A stretch of DNA of 64,000 bases from Leifsonia shinshuensis. Lineage in GTDB: Bacteria; Actinomycetota; Actinomycetes; Actinomycetales; Microbacteriaceae. The stretch's first letter is position 1. Every line of letters starts with the position of its first letter. The stretch is from NCBI RefSeq assembly GCF_014217625.1, contig NZ_CP043641.1, positions 1,426,001 through 1,490,000 on the forward strand, written 5' to 3'. Made by a program: the position numbers and the translations under genes. Below the pieces are notes generated by a model, which did no database searches, was not told where the DNA came from, and saw nothing but the letters and a program-made list of their open reading frames with translations. Positions 25,957 through 34,522 of the stretch are shown here, piece after piece.

Positions 25957-26937
25957 ATGCCGACTTCCTCCCGCCTCCGCAGCCCGATCGCCCTGCTGAT
26001 CGCGTTCGGCGCCGCGCTCGTGCTCGCCGCGGGCGCCGCGGCCGCGACCGCCGCGACCGTCGCGGCGTCGGCGCCGCCTCCGCGCGTCGACACGACCGGC
26101 TTCCCTTCCGGCGGCTCCAACCCGGGCATCTTCACCGACACGTGCACGCGGTCGACGACGGCTCCGAACGATCCGATCATGATGCCGGGCATGACCGGGA
26201 TGTCGATGCAGCACGACTTCTTCGGCAATCCAGCGGTGAACGCGTCGTCCACCGCTGCGATGCTCCGGGCAGGCTCGACGACGTGCTCGACCTCCGCCGA
26301 CGCCTCGGCGTACTGGACGCCCGTCGTGTACCAGAACGGCTCCGCGCTGGTTCCGCAACGCACCCTGCTCTACTGGCGCACCCCGGCCGGAATCGCGTCG
26401 TCGACACGGTCCATGCCGGAGGGCATCAGCCTGATCGCCGGCAACGAGACGGCCACGGCTCCGCAGAGCACCTCGGTCGTCGATTGGACCTGCACGACGA
26501 CCGCATCGAACCCCCGGCCGGGACGGGCGGCGCTGCCCCACGACTGTCCGTCGGGATCGCAGCTCAGGCTCGTCATCACGTTCCCGAACTGCTGGGACGG
26601 CCACACCATGGACGGCCGTGACCGCTCGGGCGCGGTCTACGCGACCAGCTCGGGATGCCCGTCATCGCATCCGGTGCACATCCCGCAGATCGTGCTCCAC
26701 ATCACGTATCCGACGACGAGCGGCGCAGGGATCACGCTCTCGACCGGCCCGCAGACGCAAGGACCGCCGGTCACCGGCCACGCCGATTTCGTCAGCGGCT
26801 GGCAGCAGAGCCGGATGGACGCGGATGCGGCCGCCTGCGACACGGCGCAGGTGCGGTGCGGGCCGGTGAAGGGGGCGGACGCGGTACCGCAAGGTGGGAA
26901 GGTGCAGAGCGCGAAGGTGCCGGGCGGGAAGGGGTAG
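25957..26937 (+). CDS. DUF1996 domain secreted protein
   Basis: A 326-aa protein of the DUF1996 family, whose members occur in actinobacteria and fungi and whose biochemistry is not settled. The N-terminal hydrophobic segment (IALLIAFGAALVLAAGAAAA) acts as a Sec signal or anchor. Family blocks visible are DPIMMPGMTGMSMQHDFFGN, YWTPVVYQNG, and FPNCWDGHTMDG, then SGCPSSHPVHIPQIVLHITY. Several cysteines suggest external disulfides. The tail holds a short Gly/Lys repeat (GGKVQSAKVPGGKG). The start is ATG 25957; no ribosome site is obvious. It is divergent from the two-component operon and may be its target. Confidence 0.88.
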   Translation: MPTSSRLRSPIALLIAFGAALVLAAGAAAATAATVAASAPPPRVDTTGFPSGGSNPGIFTDTCTRSTTAPNDPIMMPGMTGMSMQHDFFGNPAVNASSTAAMLRAGSTTCSTSADASAYWTPVVYQNGSALVPQRTLLYWRTPAGIASSTRSMPEGISLIAGNETATAPQSTSVVDWTCTTTASNPRPGRAALPHDCPSGSQLRLVITFPNCWDGHTMDGRDRSGAVYATSSGCPSSHPVHIPQIVLHITYPTTSGAGITLSTGPQTQGPPVTGHADFVSGWQQSRMDADAAACDTAQVRCGPVKGADAVPQGGKVQSAKVPGGKG

Positions 26938-26940
26938 CCG

Positions 26941-27016
26941 GGAAACGTGCAGAGAGGGAGCATGGTCAACCGGCACCAGTGCCGGAATTGGTTGTGTCGC
27001 CTCTCTGTACATTTCC
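26941..27016. repeat. Nested inverted repeats before the STAND ATPase gene
   Basis: Outer arms of 17 nt with two mismatches (ggaaacgtgcagagagg at 26941-26957 and its near-complement at 27000-27016) enclose a perfect 7-bp hairpin (ccggcac, 2-nt loop, gtgccgg; 26970-26985). The pair lies in the 105-nt gap before ATG 27043 and ends 26 nt short of it. It could be the DUF1996 terminator, an operator for the ATPase gene, or both. Confidence 0.7.
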
Positions 27017-27042
27017 ATACGAACGCAACACAATGACATAAC

Positions 27043-29691
27043 ATGAGCCACCCTCATGTAATCCGGACTCCCGATCAACGATTACGCATCTTCGTCTCCT
27101 CGACGCTCCAGGAGCTCGCGGCGGAGCGCCGGGCGGCTCGAACCGCCATCGAGCGGCTGCACCTCGCTCCCGTGATGTTCGAGCTCGGCGCGCGGCCGCA
27201 TCCGCCGCGTGAGCTCTATCGTGCGTACCTCCAGCAGTCGGACGTCTTCCTCGGGCTCTACTGGGAGCGCTACGGCTGGGTGGCGCCCGACGAGGAGGTC
27301 TCCGGACTGGAGGACGAGTACAACCTCTGCCCCGACGATGTGCCGCGGCTGCTCTACGTCAAAGCGTCCGACCACCGGGACGAGCGGCTCAGCACCCTCC
27401 TGAACCGCATCCGCGACGACGACCGGGCCGCCTACAAGTACTTCGAGAACTCCAAAGAGCTCGCGCGGCTGGTGGAGGCCGACCTCGCCACCCTCCTCGC
27501 CGAACGGTTCGACCAGAGCCGGCCCGCGATCGTGGACGAGCCCAGCACGTCGCGACCCGCCATCGCGCGCTCGGGGCCGGATCCGGCGGTGGCGGATCCC
27601 GTCCGCCTGCCCGTGCCGCTGACCGGGCTCGTCGGGCGGGAGCGGGACATCGCGGAGATCCGCGGGATGCTGGCCTCCGGGACCCGCTTCGTGACGCTGG
27701 TCGGCCCGGGCGGTATCGGCAAGAGCCGGCTCGCGATCGCGTCGGCGCGCGCATCGGCGCCCGACTTCGAGGACGGCTCCGTGTTCGTCGACCTGTCAGC
27801 GGTCCACGACCCCGAGCGCGTGCCCAACCGCATCGCCCAATCGCTCGGCGTCCGCGACACCGGCGATGCGCCGATCATGGAGAACCTGGCGACCGCGCTG
27901 CGCGAGCGCAGCATCCTGCTCGTCCTCGACAATTTCGAGCAGGTCGTGGACGCCGCGCCGGCTCTCACCACGCTGCTCGCGGACGCCCCGGAACTCGCGA
28001 TCCTGGTCACCAGCCGGGTGCTGCTGCGCATCAGCGGCGAGCAGAGCTTCGACGTCGAGCCGCTCGCCGATGAGCAGGCGGTCGACCTCTTCGTCGAGCG
28101 CGCGCACGCCGTCAAGCCGGACTTCGAGATCACGCCCGACAACCAGGAGGCCGTCGAGCGGGTCTGCGACGCGCTCGACGGCGTCCCGCTGGCCATCGAG
28201 TTGGCGGCGGCGCGCGTGCGGGTGCTCTCCCCCGCCGAACTGCTCGACCGGCTCGATCGGCGGCTGTCCGTCCTGGTCGGCGGGCCTCGCGACCTGCCCG
28301 CGCGCCAGCAGACCATCCGGCGGACGATCGAATGGAGCACGCAGCTCCTCGAGAGCGACCAGCGGAGACTGCTCGCCCGGCTGGGGGTGTTCGAAGGCGG
28401 ATTCACGCTGGAGGCCGCGGAGTTCGTGGGAGCGGCCGGGTCCGCGAGCGAGGAGGGCGAGACCGGGCCGGTCGTCGACGTCGATGTCCTCGAGAACCTC
28501 GCAGCGCTCGTCGACAGCAGCCTCGTCGGCCAGCACGACAGCGACGATCGGCCGCGGTTCTCCATGCAGGCCATCGTCCGGGAGTACGCCAGGGAGCAGC
28601 TCGCGCAGAGCGGCGAGCAGCCGGCGGTGCGCGACGCCCACGCGCGCTACTTCCTCGCACTCGGCGACGACGCGGAGGACGACCTGCGCGGCCCCGGCCA
28701 GCGCAGGTGGATGCAACGGCTCGGCGACGAGCGGGACAACCTGCGCGCGGCCGAGCGGTTCCTGCTCGACGGGCACGACTGGGATCGGGCCGCACGCCTC
28801 GCCTTCAGCCTCTACCTGTACTGGTGGGTCACCGGCCTCCTCGGCGAGGTGCGCACCTGGATGGAGGAGGCGCTGGCGTCCGGCGACGAACTGTCCGCGC
28901 ACACCCGCGCGGTCGCGCTCTACTTCAGCCGGACGATCATGTTCTGGAAGGACCCGGACGGCAGCGTCGCCGCCGACCTCGCCGAGAGCATCGAGCTGTT
29001 CCGTCGCACGGGTGACCCGAACGGCGAGGGCATCGCCTCGATCTCGCTCGCCCTCGCCCTGCTCGCCGGCGACACTCCCGACACCGCGCGCGCCCGACGG
29101 GTGATGGAGACCGCGCTCGCCCTCTACCGCGAGACCGGGAGCGTGTGGGGAGAGTCGATGGCGCTGGTGCTGCTGGGCCGGGTGGCGTTGCGGGAGGGCG
29201 ACCTGGCGGAGGCGCAGGACCACTTCACGACGAGCCTCGCGCTGACCAACCGGTCCGGCGACCGCGTGGGCCAGCGGATCGCCTCGTACCACCTCGGCTG
29301 GACGGAGCTGATGCTGGGCGACGCGGCGGCGGCGCGGTCGGACTTCGCGCTGAGCGTCACGATCTCCGCTGCGGTCGGGCACCCGGAAGGAATCGCGTAC
29401 GGACTCGAGGGCATGGTCGCGGTCGCGGCGCTGTCGCACGACGACGAGCGCGCGGGCGAGCTGGCGGGTGCGGCGCAGGCGCTCCGCGAGCGGAGCGGCC
29501 TGCACAACGGTCCGACGTTCACCTTCCACCGCCGCTACCTCGACGACCTGCTCTCCGGACCGCACGGCGACGAGGTCGCCGCCGCGATCGCAGCAGGCCG
29601 GGAGCTCACCGTCGAGGAGGCCGTGGCTGAGGCGCTGGCGGCAGGTCGCGGCGAGCGGGAAGGCGAGCAGGAAGGCGACGGCGACAGCTGA
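27043..29691 (+). CDS. DUF4062 - NB-ARC/AAA - TPR STAND-type ATPase
   Basis: An 882-aa multidomain signalling ATPase. The N-terminal DUF4062 domain (about residues 13-160; RLRIFVSSTLQELAAERRA, DVFLGLYWERYGWV) has a TIR-like flavodoxin pattern. An NB-ARC domain follows: GLVGRERDIAEIR, Walker A GPGGIGKS (221-228), Walker B ILLVLDNFE (Asp296), sensor Arg in VTSRVLLR, and GVPLAIELAAARVRVLSP. A winged-helix part (LLARLGVFEGGFTLEAAEF) and TPR-like helices fill residues about 455-860. STAND proteins of this design switch on by nucleotide-driven oligomerisation after sensing a ligand through the C-terminal repeats. There is no DNA-binding LuxR domain. No ribosome site precedes ATG 27043. The trigger and output are unknown. 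Confidence 0.9.
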   Translation: MSHPHVIRTPDQRLRIFVSSTLQELAAERRAARTAIERLHLAPVMFELGARPHPPRELYRAYLQQSDVFLGLYWERYGWVAPDEEVSGLEDEYNLCPDDVPRLLYVKASDHRDERLSTLLNRIRDDDRAAYKYFENSKELARLVEADLATLLAERFDQSRPAIVDEPSTSRPAIARSGPDPAVADPVRLPVPLTGLVGRERDIAEIRGMLASGTRFVTLVGPGGIGKSRLAIASARASAPDFEDGSVFVDLSAVHDPERVPNRIAQSLGVRDTGDAPIMENLATALRERSILLVLDNFEQVVDAAPALTTLLADAPELAILVTSRVLLRISGEQSFDVEPLADEQAVDLFVERAHAVKPDFEITPDNQEAVERVCDALDGVPLAIELAAARVRVLSPAELLDRLDRRLSVLVGGPRDLPARQQTIRRTIEWSTQLLESDQRRLLARLGVFEGGFTLEAAEFVGAAGSASEEGETGPVVDVDVLENLAALVDSSLVGQHDSDDRPRFSMQAIVREYAREQLAQSGEQPAVRDAHARYFLALGDDAEDDLRGPGQRRWMQRLGDERDNLRAAERFLLDGHDWDRAARLAFSLYLYWWVTGLLGEVRTWMEEALASGDELSAHTRAVALYFSRTIMFWKDPDGSVAADLAESIELFRRTGDPNGEGIASISLALALLAGDTPDTARARRVMETALALYRETGSVWGESMALVLLGRVALREGDLAEAQDHFTTSLALTNRSGDRVGQRIASYHLGWTELMLGDAAAARSDFALSVTISAAVGHPEGIAYGLEGMVAVAALSHDDERAGELAGAAQALRERSGLHNGPTFTFHRRYLDDLLSGPHGDEVAAAIAAGRELTVEEAVAEALAAGRGEREGEQEGDGDS

Positions 29692-29745
29692 CGCTCGACG
29701 TCTGCTCGGGATGGGGAATCCGGGCGATCGTCCGGTGCGGCCGCC

Positions 29746-31617
29746 CTAGGGCAGCACGATGTCGAAGTCCGGGTCGCCCTGGTCGAGCACCCCGATCAGC
29801 GACCGCAGGATCCCGAGGTCCCCGTCCACCGTCATCCCCTCCGACTCCGTGTCGCCGCCGACCAGCCGCAGCAGGCGGGGTTTGGTCAGCGTGAGGTGCA
29901 GCGGCGCGTCACCCGAGGGCTCCCGCTCCACGTAGACGAAGACGCCGTTGTGCAGGGTGAGGTGGAAGCTGCGTCCCAGGTCGGTCAGAGTGATGTCGAA
30001 CTCCAGGTCGAGGTCCCAGGCGCGCGGGCCGTCGACGCGGATGGCGACCGAGTCGAAGAGCTGCTCCGGCGAGAGCTGGATGAGGATGGCCGGCGACGCC
30101 GCCGTGGTCGGGGTGCCGAAGTTGCCTTCGCGCAGCTCGGTCGCGCCGGAGAGGAAGAAGTTCCGCCAGGTGCCGTTCTCCGAGCCGTAGGCGAGCTGTT
30201 CGAGGGTGTCGGCGTAGAGCGCCTTCGCTGCGTCGTGCGACGGCGAGGCGAACACGGCGTGGTCGAGCAGGGTCGCCGCCCAGCGGAAGTCGCCCGCGTC
30301 GTACGCCTGCTGTGCGAGTTCCACGACGCGGTCCACGCCGCCGATGGCCTCCACGTACCGCTCGGCCAGCGCCTGCGGCGGGTGCGGCCAGAGCCGCGCC
30401 GGGTTGCCGTCGAACCAGCCCATGTAGCGCTGGTAGATCGCCTTCACGTTGTGCGAGACCGAGCCGTAGTAGCCGTGCGTGCTCCACTCGGCGACCAGCG
30501 CGGGCGGCAGCTCGAACTCCTCCGCGATCTCGGCTCCCGTGTAGCCGCGGTTGATGCCGCGCAGCGTCTGGTCGTGCAGGTAGCCGTACAGGTCGCGCTG
30601 CACGCCGAGGAAGTGCCGGATGCGGTCGCCGCCCCAGGTCGGCCAGTGGTGCGAGGCGAACAGCACGTCCGAGCGGTCGCCGAAGCGCTCGATCGCCTCG
30701 GTGAGGTAGGCGGACCAGATGTGCGGGTCGCGCACGAGCGCGCCGCGCAGGGTGAGGAGGTTGTGCAGGTTGTGCGTCGCGTTCTCGGCCATGCAGAGCG
30801 CGCGGTAGCGCGGCAGGTAGAAGTGCATCTCGGACGGCGCCTCAGTGCCAGGCGCCATCTGGAACTCGATCTCGACCCCGTCGATCGTGAGCGTCTGGCC
30901 GGTCTCCCGGATGTCGACGGTCGGGACGAGGATGCCGGCGTCGCCCGTCGAGGTGGTCTGACCGAGGCCCGCGCCGACCTGCCCCGACGGACCCTTGTCG
31001 AGCGCCGCGCCGTACATGTAGCCCGCACGGCGGCCCATCGCGGTCCCCGCGTACACGTTCTCGGAGATGGCGTGGCCGAGGAAGCCCTCCGGGGCGACGA
31101 TCTGGACCTTGCGGGCCTCCAGGTCGTCCGCCTCCACCACGCCGAGCACACCGCCGAAGTGGTCGATGTGGCTGTGCGTGAAGATCACCGCGACCACCGG
31201 ACGGTCGCCGCGGTGGGCGCGATACAGGCCGAGCGCGGCCGCCGCGGTCTCCTTCGAGATGAGCGGGTCGACGAGGATCACGCCGTTGTCCGACTCGATG
31301 AACGACATCACGGAGAGGTCGAATCCGCGGGCCTGGTAGACGCCCTCGACCACCTCGAACAGACCGTGCTTGGCGACCAGCTTCGACTGCCGCCACAGGC
31401 TCGGGTTGACCGACGCGGGCGCGTCCCCGTCGATGAAGTCGTAGGCCGCCGCGTCCCACACCGTGTTGCCGTCGCCGTCGCGGATCACCGGGTCGTCCAG
31501 CGTGCCGAGGAAGCCGCGGTCGGCGCCGGCGAAGTCGTCCGTGTCGGCGAACGGCAGGGCGTCGAGCAGGGCGCGGTTGGCGTCGGCGATGGAGGCGGTG
31601 GGGTCGTTCTGCTTCAT
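29746..31617 (-). CDS. Alkyl sulfatase, metallo-beta-lactamase fold (SdsA1-like)
   Basis: A 623-aa type III sulfatase that would cleave primary alkyl sulfates such as SDS to alcohol and sulfate. The zinc motif THSHIDHFGG has His148, His150, Asp152 and His153. Other family blocks are SLWRQSKLVAKHGLFEVVEGVYQ (quoted in part), MHFYLPRYRALCMAEN and SHHWPTWGG. A helical dimerisation region and a C-terminal SCP2-like lipid-binding domain (about residues 500-623) follow in the usual order. No signal peptide is seen, unlike the secreted Pseudomonas SdsA1. The start ATG 31617 follows GGGAGAG. Upstream at 31691-31699 lies the TCTAGACGC motif also found before the other sulfatase. Confidence 0.94.
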   Translation of the reverse strand: MKQNDPTASIADANRALLDALPFADTDDFAGADRGFLGTLDDPVIRDGDGNTVWDAAAYDFIDGDAPASVNPSLWRQSKLVAKHGLFEVVEGVYQARGFDLSVMSFIESDNGVILVDPLISKETAAAALGLYRAHRGDRPVVAVIFTHSHIDHFGGVLGVVEADDLEARKVQIVAPEGFLGHAISENVYAGTAMGRRAGYMYGAALDKGPSGQVGAGLGQTTSTGDAGILVPTVDIRETGQTLTIDGVEIEFQMAPGTEAPSEMHFYLPRYRALCMAENATHNLHNLLTLRGALVRDPHIWSAYLTEAIERFGDRSDVLFASHHWPTWGGDRIRHFLGVQRDLYGYLHDQTLRGINRGYTGAEIAEEFELPPALVAEWSTHGYYGSVSHNVKAIYQRYMGWFDGNPARLWPHPPQALAERYVEAIGGVDRVVELAQQAYDAGDFRWAATLLDHAVFASPSHDAAKALYADTLEQLAYGSENGTWRNFFLSGATELREGNFGTPTTAASPAILIQLSPEQLFDSVAIRVDGPRAWDLDLEFDITLTDLGRSFHLTLHNGVFVYVEREPSGDAPLHLTLTKPRLLRLVGGDTESEGMTVDGDLGILRSLIGVLDQGDPDFDIVLP

Positions 31618-31690
31618 GCGGGTCTCTCCCTCGGGGCCGTGCGGCACGGATGCGCACCGATACCGCCGAGGGTTCCTCATGATGACCGGG

Positions 31691-31699
31691 GCGTCTAGA
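31691..31699 (-). promoter_or_regulatory. TCTAGACGC motif upstream of alkylsulfatase
   Basis: On the - strand this reads TCTAGACGC, 73 nt before the alkylsulfatase start, the same distance and orientation as the copy before the SHOCT-SulP operon. It overlaps the stop codon of the GNAT gene, so part of it is coding. Confidence 0.35.
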
Positions 31700-32309
31700 C
31701 CCGATCCGCGGGATCCCGCCACATCGTCGTCACCGTGGCGCCGTCGAGCACTGCCTGGAAGCGTCCCACCGGGCGGAAACCGGCGCGTGCGTAGCGGTGG
31801 TCGTTCGCCGGGTTGGTCGACTCCAGGTAGGCGGGCAGCCCGTTCGCGTCGAAGCGGGCGAGGTCCGCGGCGAGCAGCCGCTGCCCGATCCCGTGCCCGC
31901 GATGGTCGGGGTGCGTCGCCAGCAGGCTGAGGTACATGTGCGCGGGCTCCTCGGGGTGCGCGTCCTCGAACAGCTTCCAAAGCCGCTCGTACGCGGCGTA
32001 GCGCTCGGGGGTGAGCGAGGCCGCCAGGAGCGCTTCCACACCGCTCTCCTGCTCGGGCGTGAGCTCGTCCACGCCCGGCGGCACCCAGACCGCGGCGGAC
32101 GCGATCTCCCCGGCCGGCCCGTCCACGACGGACACGGTCCCGTGGCCGACGGCGCCCTCCACATAGAACCGCCAGAACGGGAGCACGTGGCCGGTGCCGC
32201 CGTCGGCGGACACGAGCGCGGGACCCCACACCGGGTCGTCGCGGAACGCGAGCGCGATCGTGGTGGTGACCGCCGCGATGTCGTCGGGGCGGGCGGTGCG
32301 TGAGGTCAT
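31695..32309 (-). CDS. GNAT family N-acetyltransferase
   Basis: A 204-aa acetyltransferase of the type that starts MTSRTARPDDIAAVTTTIALAF. The acetyl-CoA motif A is MYLSLLATHPDHRGHGIGQRLLAADLA (quoted in part), followed by YLESTNPANDHRYARAGFRPVG. A hydrophobic FWRFYVEGA segment is common in this subgroup. TACAGT (- strand, 32321-32316) lies 6 nt before ATG 32309 with no ribosome site, so a leaderless mRNA is likely. It is 77 nt upstream of the alkylsulfatase gene on the same strand. The acceptor is unknown. Confidence 0.9.
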   Translation of the reverse strand: MTSRTARPDDIAAVTTTIALAFRDDPVWGPALVSADGGTGHVLPFWRFYVEGAVGHGTVSVVDGPAGEIASAAVWVPPGVDELTPEQESGVEALLAASLTPERYAAYERLWKLFEDAHPEEPAHMYLSLLATHPDHRGHGIGQRLLAADLARFDANGLPAYLESTNPANDHRYARAGFRPVGRFQAVLDGATVTTMWRDPADRV

Positions 32310-32388
32310 GGTGGCACTGTAGTGGGGGCCGCGCGTGGCGGGGAGGGCGCCGCTCAGGCGACCGTGGTGGAGCGGCGGGAGGCGGCGA

Positions 32389-32958
32389 CTACTGCGGATG
32401 CGGCGTCTCACCCGCCTCCAGCATCCCGATGAGCTTCGCGAGGCGGTTGCCGCGGCTCGTCGCGCTGGGCGCCGTGATGATGCGGTGGATGACGGAGTAG
32501 CGGTTCGCCGCGTTGAGGGTCGCGAAGGTCGCCGCGGCCGCCGCCGAGACCTCGAGCGCGGCGGCGAGGTCGTCCGGGACGGAAGCCGTCCGGGACGACG
32601 CGTACGCGCGTTCCCAGCGGCCGTCGGCCTTGGCGCGCTCGATCTCGGCGTGGCCGCGGGGCCGCATCCTGCCCTCTGCGGTCAGCGCCTCCACCAGCCC
32701 GATGTTGCGCTGCGACCACAGCGAGGCGGAACGGCGCGGCGTGAACCGTTCCACGAACGTCGTGGCGTCGCGGCTGCGCTTCTGGCCGTCGATCCAGCCG
32801 CTGCACAGCGCCTCGTCCACGGCCTGCGCGTAGCTGAGGGAGGTCGGGTCGGTCGTCCCCTTCTTCGCGAGCACCAGCCAGACGCCGTCCGAGGCGTCCT
32901 CGTTCGCGTCGAGCCACGCCCGCCAGGCGGCGGCGTCGGCCACGATCAGCTCCGTCAT
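32389..32958 (-). CDS. YdeI/OmpD-associated family protein
   Basis: A 189-aa cytoplasmic protein of the YdeI family. It shows the standard pattern: N-terminal AAWRAWLDANEDASDGVWLVLAKKG, central YAQAVDEALCSGWIDGQKRS, FVERFTPRRSASLWSQRN, and a helical C-terminal half ending NRYSVIHRI. The family has no defined activity; some members are linked to peptide resistance. ATG 32958 overlaps the upstream stop as ATGA and has GGAGG 5 nt before it, so translation is coupled to the preceding hypothetical gene. Confidence 0.9.
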   Translation of the reverse strand: MTELIVADAAAWRAWLDANEDASDGVWLVLAKKGTTDPTSLSYAQAVDEALCSGWIDGQKRSRDATTFVERFTPRRSASLWSQRNIGLVEALTAEGRMRPRGHAEIERAKADGRWERAYASSRTASVPDDLAAALEVSAAAAATFATLNAANRYSVIHRIITAPSATSRGNRLAKLIGMLEAGETPHPQ

Positions 32959-34094
32959 CGTCTCCTCCATTCCCGGCCGTCGTCGGCCCACCAATCCGAC
33001 CACTCGTCGGTCGGCCGGACGGCGTCCTCGGTCAGCCAATAGGTCGCGTCCGGGTCCCAGCCCGCGAGCACGGTGGCCCAGTCGTCCGCGACCGGGACGG
33101 CGCGGCCGGCCGTGCTCAGATAGCCGAGGACCGTGAGGTGCACGCCGTCGTACTCCTCGGCCACGCGCGGCCAGTCCGGGATCAGCCAGCGTCCGTCGCG
33201 CCCGGTGGCGCGCAGCCAGTCGCCGCGGCGGGAGGCCGACGCATCCAGCGGGAACCGCGCGCACAGCTCGGCCCAGCGCTCGGCCCCGTCGATCTCGAAG
33301 ACGCGCGCGCCGGTGCGCACCGTCGCACGGGTGAGGCGTGCGTACCGCCAGCCCAGCCCGTCCTCCACCAGGTGGAGGCCGACCGCGCCGGCGTCCGCCA
33401 GGCCACGGGTCGTCCTCGGCAGCCCGTGCGGCGGAATCGACCACCACGAGCCGCCGCAGCGCTCGGGGGGCATGCCGCGGCCGTCGTCGCCCCGGCGGGC
33501 TTCCTCCTCACGGTCGAACGCCTCGCGCCAGCGGGCCAGCAGCTCCGCCGCCGGGGTGTCGCGGCCGGGCGGGTCCTCACGGGCCGGGCGGGCGTCGCGC
33601 GGCTGGTCGTCGAACTCCACCGTCCACTGGTCACCGATGTGCAGGTTCGTCGCCCACCACTGCGCGCCGTCCGCGCGCGAGACGGCGTCCGCGCCCGCGC
33701 GGAGCAGGTCGGCGAGCTCCGGCTCGGCTGCGAGCTGATCCGCGCCGTCCGGCTCCTGCCAGTACCGTGCGGCGCCGACGCTCCGCCCGAGCGCGCCCAG
33801 GAGCCCGCGGGCATCCGGCGCCGGGGCAGGCCGGGCGGCGAACATCCGGGCGATCTCGTCGAGCGCCGGTGCGGCAGGCGGCCCGGGCGGCCTGTCGCTC
33901 CCCGCGCCCGTGGGGCCGTCGGCGGCGGAGAATACGACCAGGGTTCCGCCTTCGCGCTCGTGCGCCGCCAGGAAGATGGCGTTCAGAAGCGGATCGGGCC
34001 GGCTTGCTGCTCCCGTCGGCCATGGCACCGCGACATTCATGCAGACCCGGCAGCCGCGCGGCCCGGCGAGCAGCGCGGCAGCATCGATCCCCAT
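32955..34094 (-). CDS. Hypothetical protein
   Basis: A 379-aa, Trp-rich soluble protein that I do not recognise. The N-terminus (CRVCMNVAVPWPTG) holds a CxxC pair. A Pro/Ala-rich stretch lies around residues 65-95. The C-terminal third contains WLIPDWPRVAEEYDGVHLTVLGYLSTAGRAV (quoted in part), followed by ATYWLTEDAVRPTDEWSDWW. TAGGGT (- strand, 34106-34101) lies 6 nt before ATG 34094, indicating a leaderless start. It is coupled to the YdeI-like gene. No transmembrane segment is seen. Confidence 0.8.
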   Translation of the reverse strand: MGIDAAALLAGPRGCRVCMNVAVPWPTGAASRPDPLLNAIFLAAHEREGGTLVVFSAADGPTGAGSDRPPGPPAAPALDEIARMFAARPAPAPDARGLLGALGRSVGAARYWQEPDGADQLAAEPELADLLRAGADAVSRADGAQWWATNLHIGDQWTVEFDDQPRDARPAREDPPGRDTPAAELLARWREAFDREEEARRGDDGRGMPPERCGGSWWSIPPHGLPRTTRGLADAGAVGLHLVEDGLGWRYARLTRATVRTGARVFEIDGAERWAELCARFPLDASASRRGDWLRATGRDGRWLIPDWPRVAEEYDGVHLTVLGYLSTAGRAVPVADDWATVLAGWDPDATYWLTEDAVRPTDEWSDWWADDGREWRRR

Positions 34095-34135
34095 TCCGCA
34101 ACCCTAGCGACGGCCCCCGACAGGCGCCCAGCGCA

Positions 34136-34336
34136 TCACACGTGCAGCAGCACCAGGACGTGGTAGACGACGTACGCCGGCCAGACGATCGCCTGCAGCA
34201 GCCCGAGCACGACGCCCCAGAACGAGCCGTCGGAGACCGACACGAAGTAGACCGCCGCGCCGATGTAGGCGATGAAGAAGAAGAACCCCCACTGCGCCGA
34301 CTGCACGACCACGCGGCCGCGCCCGTTCTCGCTCAT
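34136..34336 (-). CDS. Small two-span membrane protein
   Basis: A 66-aa protein with two hydrophobic helices (WGFFFFIAYIGAAVYFVSV and FWGVVLGLLQAIVWPAYVVY) joined by a short SDGS turn. Similar small proteins are common in actinobacteria and have no known role. TACGCT (- strand, 34349-34344) lies 7 nt before ATG 34336 with no ribosome site, so it is probably leaderless. It is 41 nt upstream of the hypothetical gene on the same strand. Confidence 0.8.
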   Translation of the reverse strand: MSENGRGRVVVQSAQWGFFFFIAYIGAAVYFVSVSDGSFWGVVLGLLQAIVWPAYVVYHVLVLLHV

Positions 34337-34522
34337 GGCCGACAGCGTAGCGAGCCGGGGCGTCGGCGGGGAGGCACGTCAGTGGGCAGGCACGTCAGCG
34401 GAGGCGTCAGGGTGCAGCGCGATGCGTGCCCTCACGGATGTACCGCTCGCCCGCCCGGCGATACCGTTCCCGCGTCAACGCCGACGAACGCCGACGCTGC
34501 CTTTCGACGAAGGGGGCTCATC

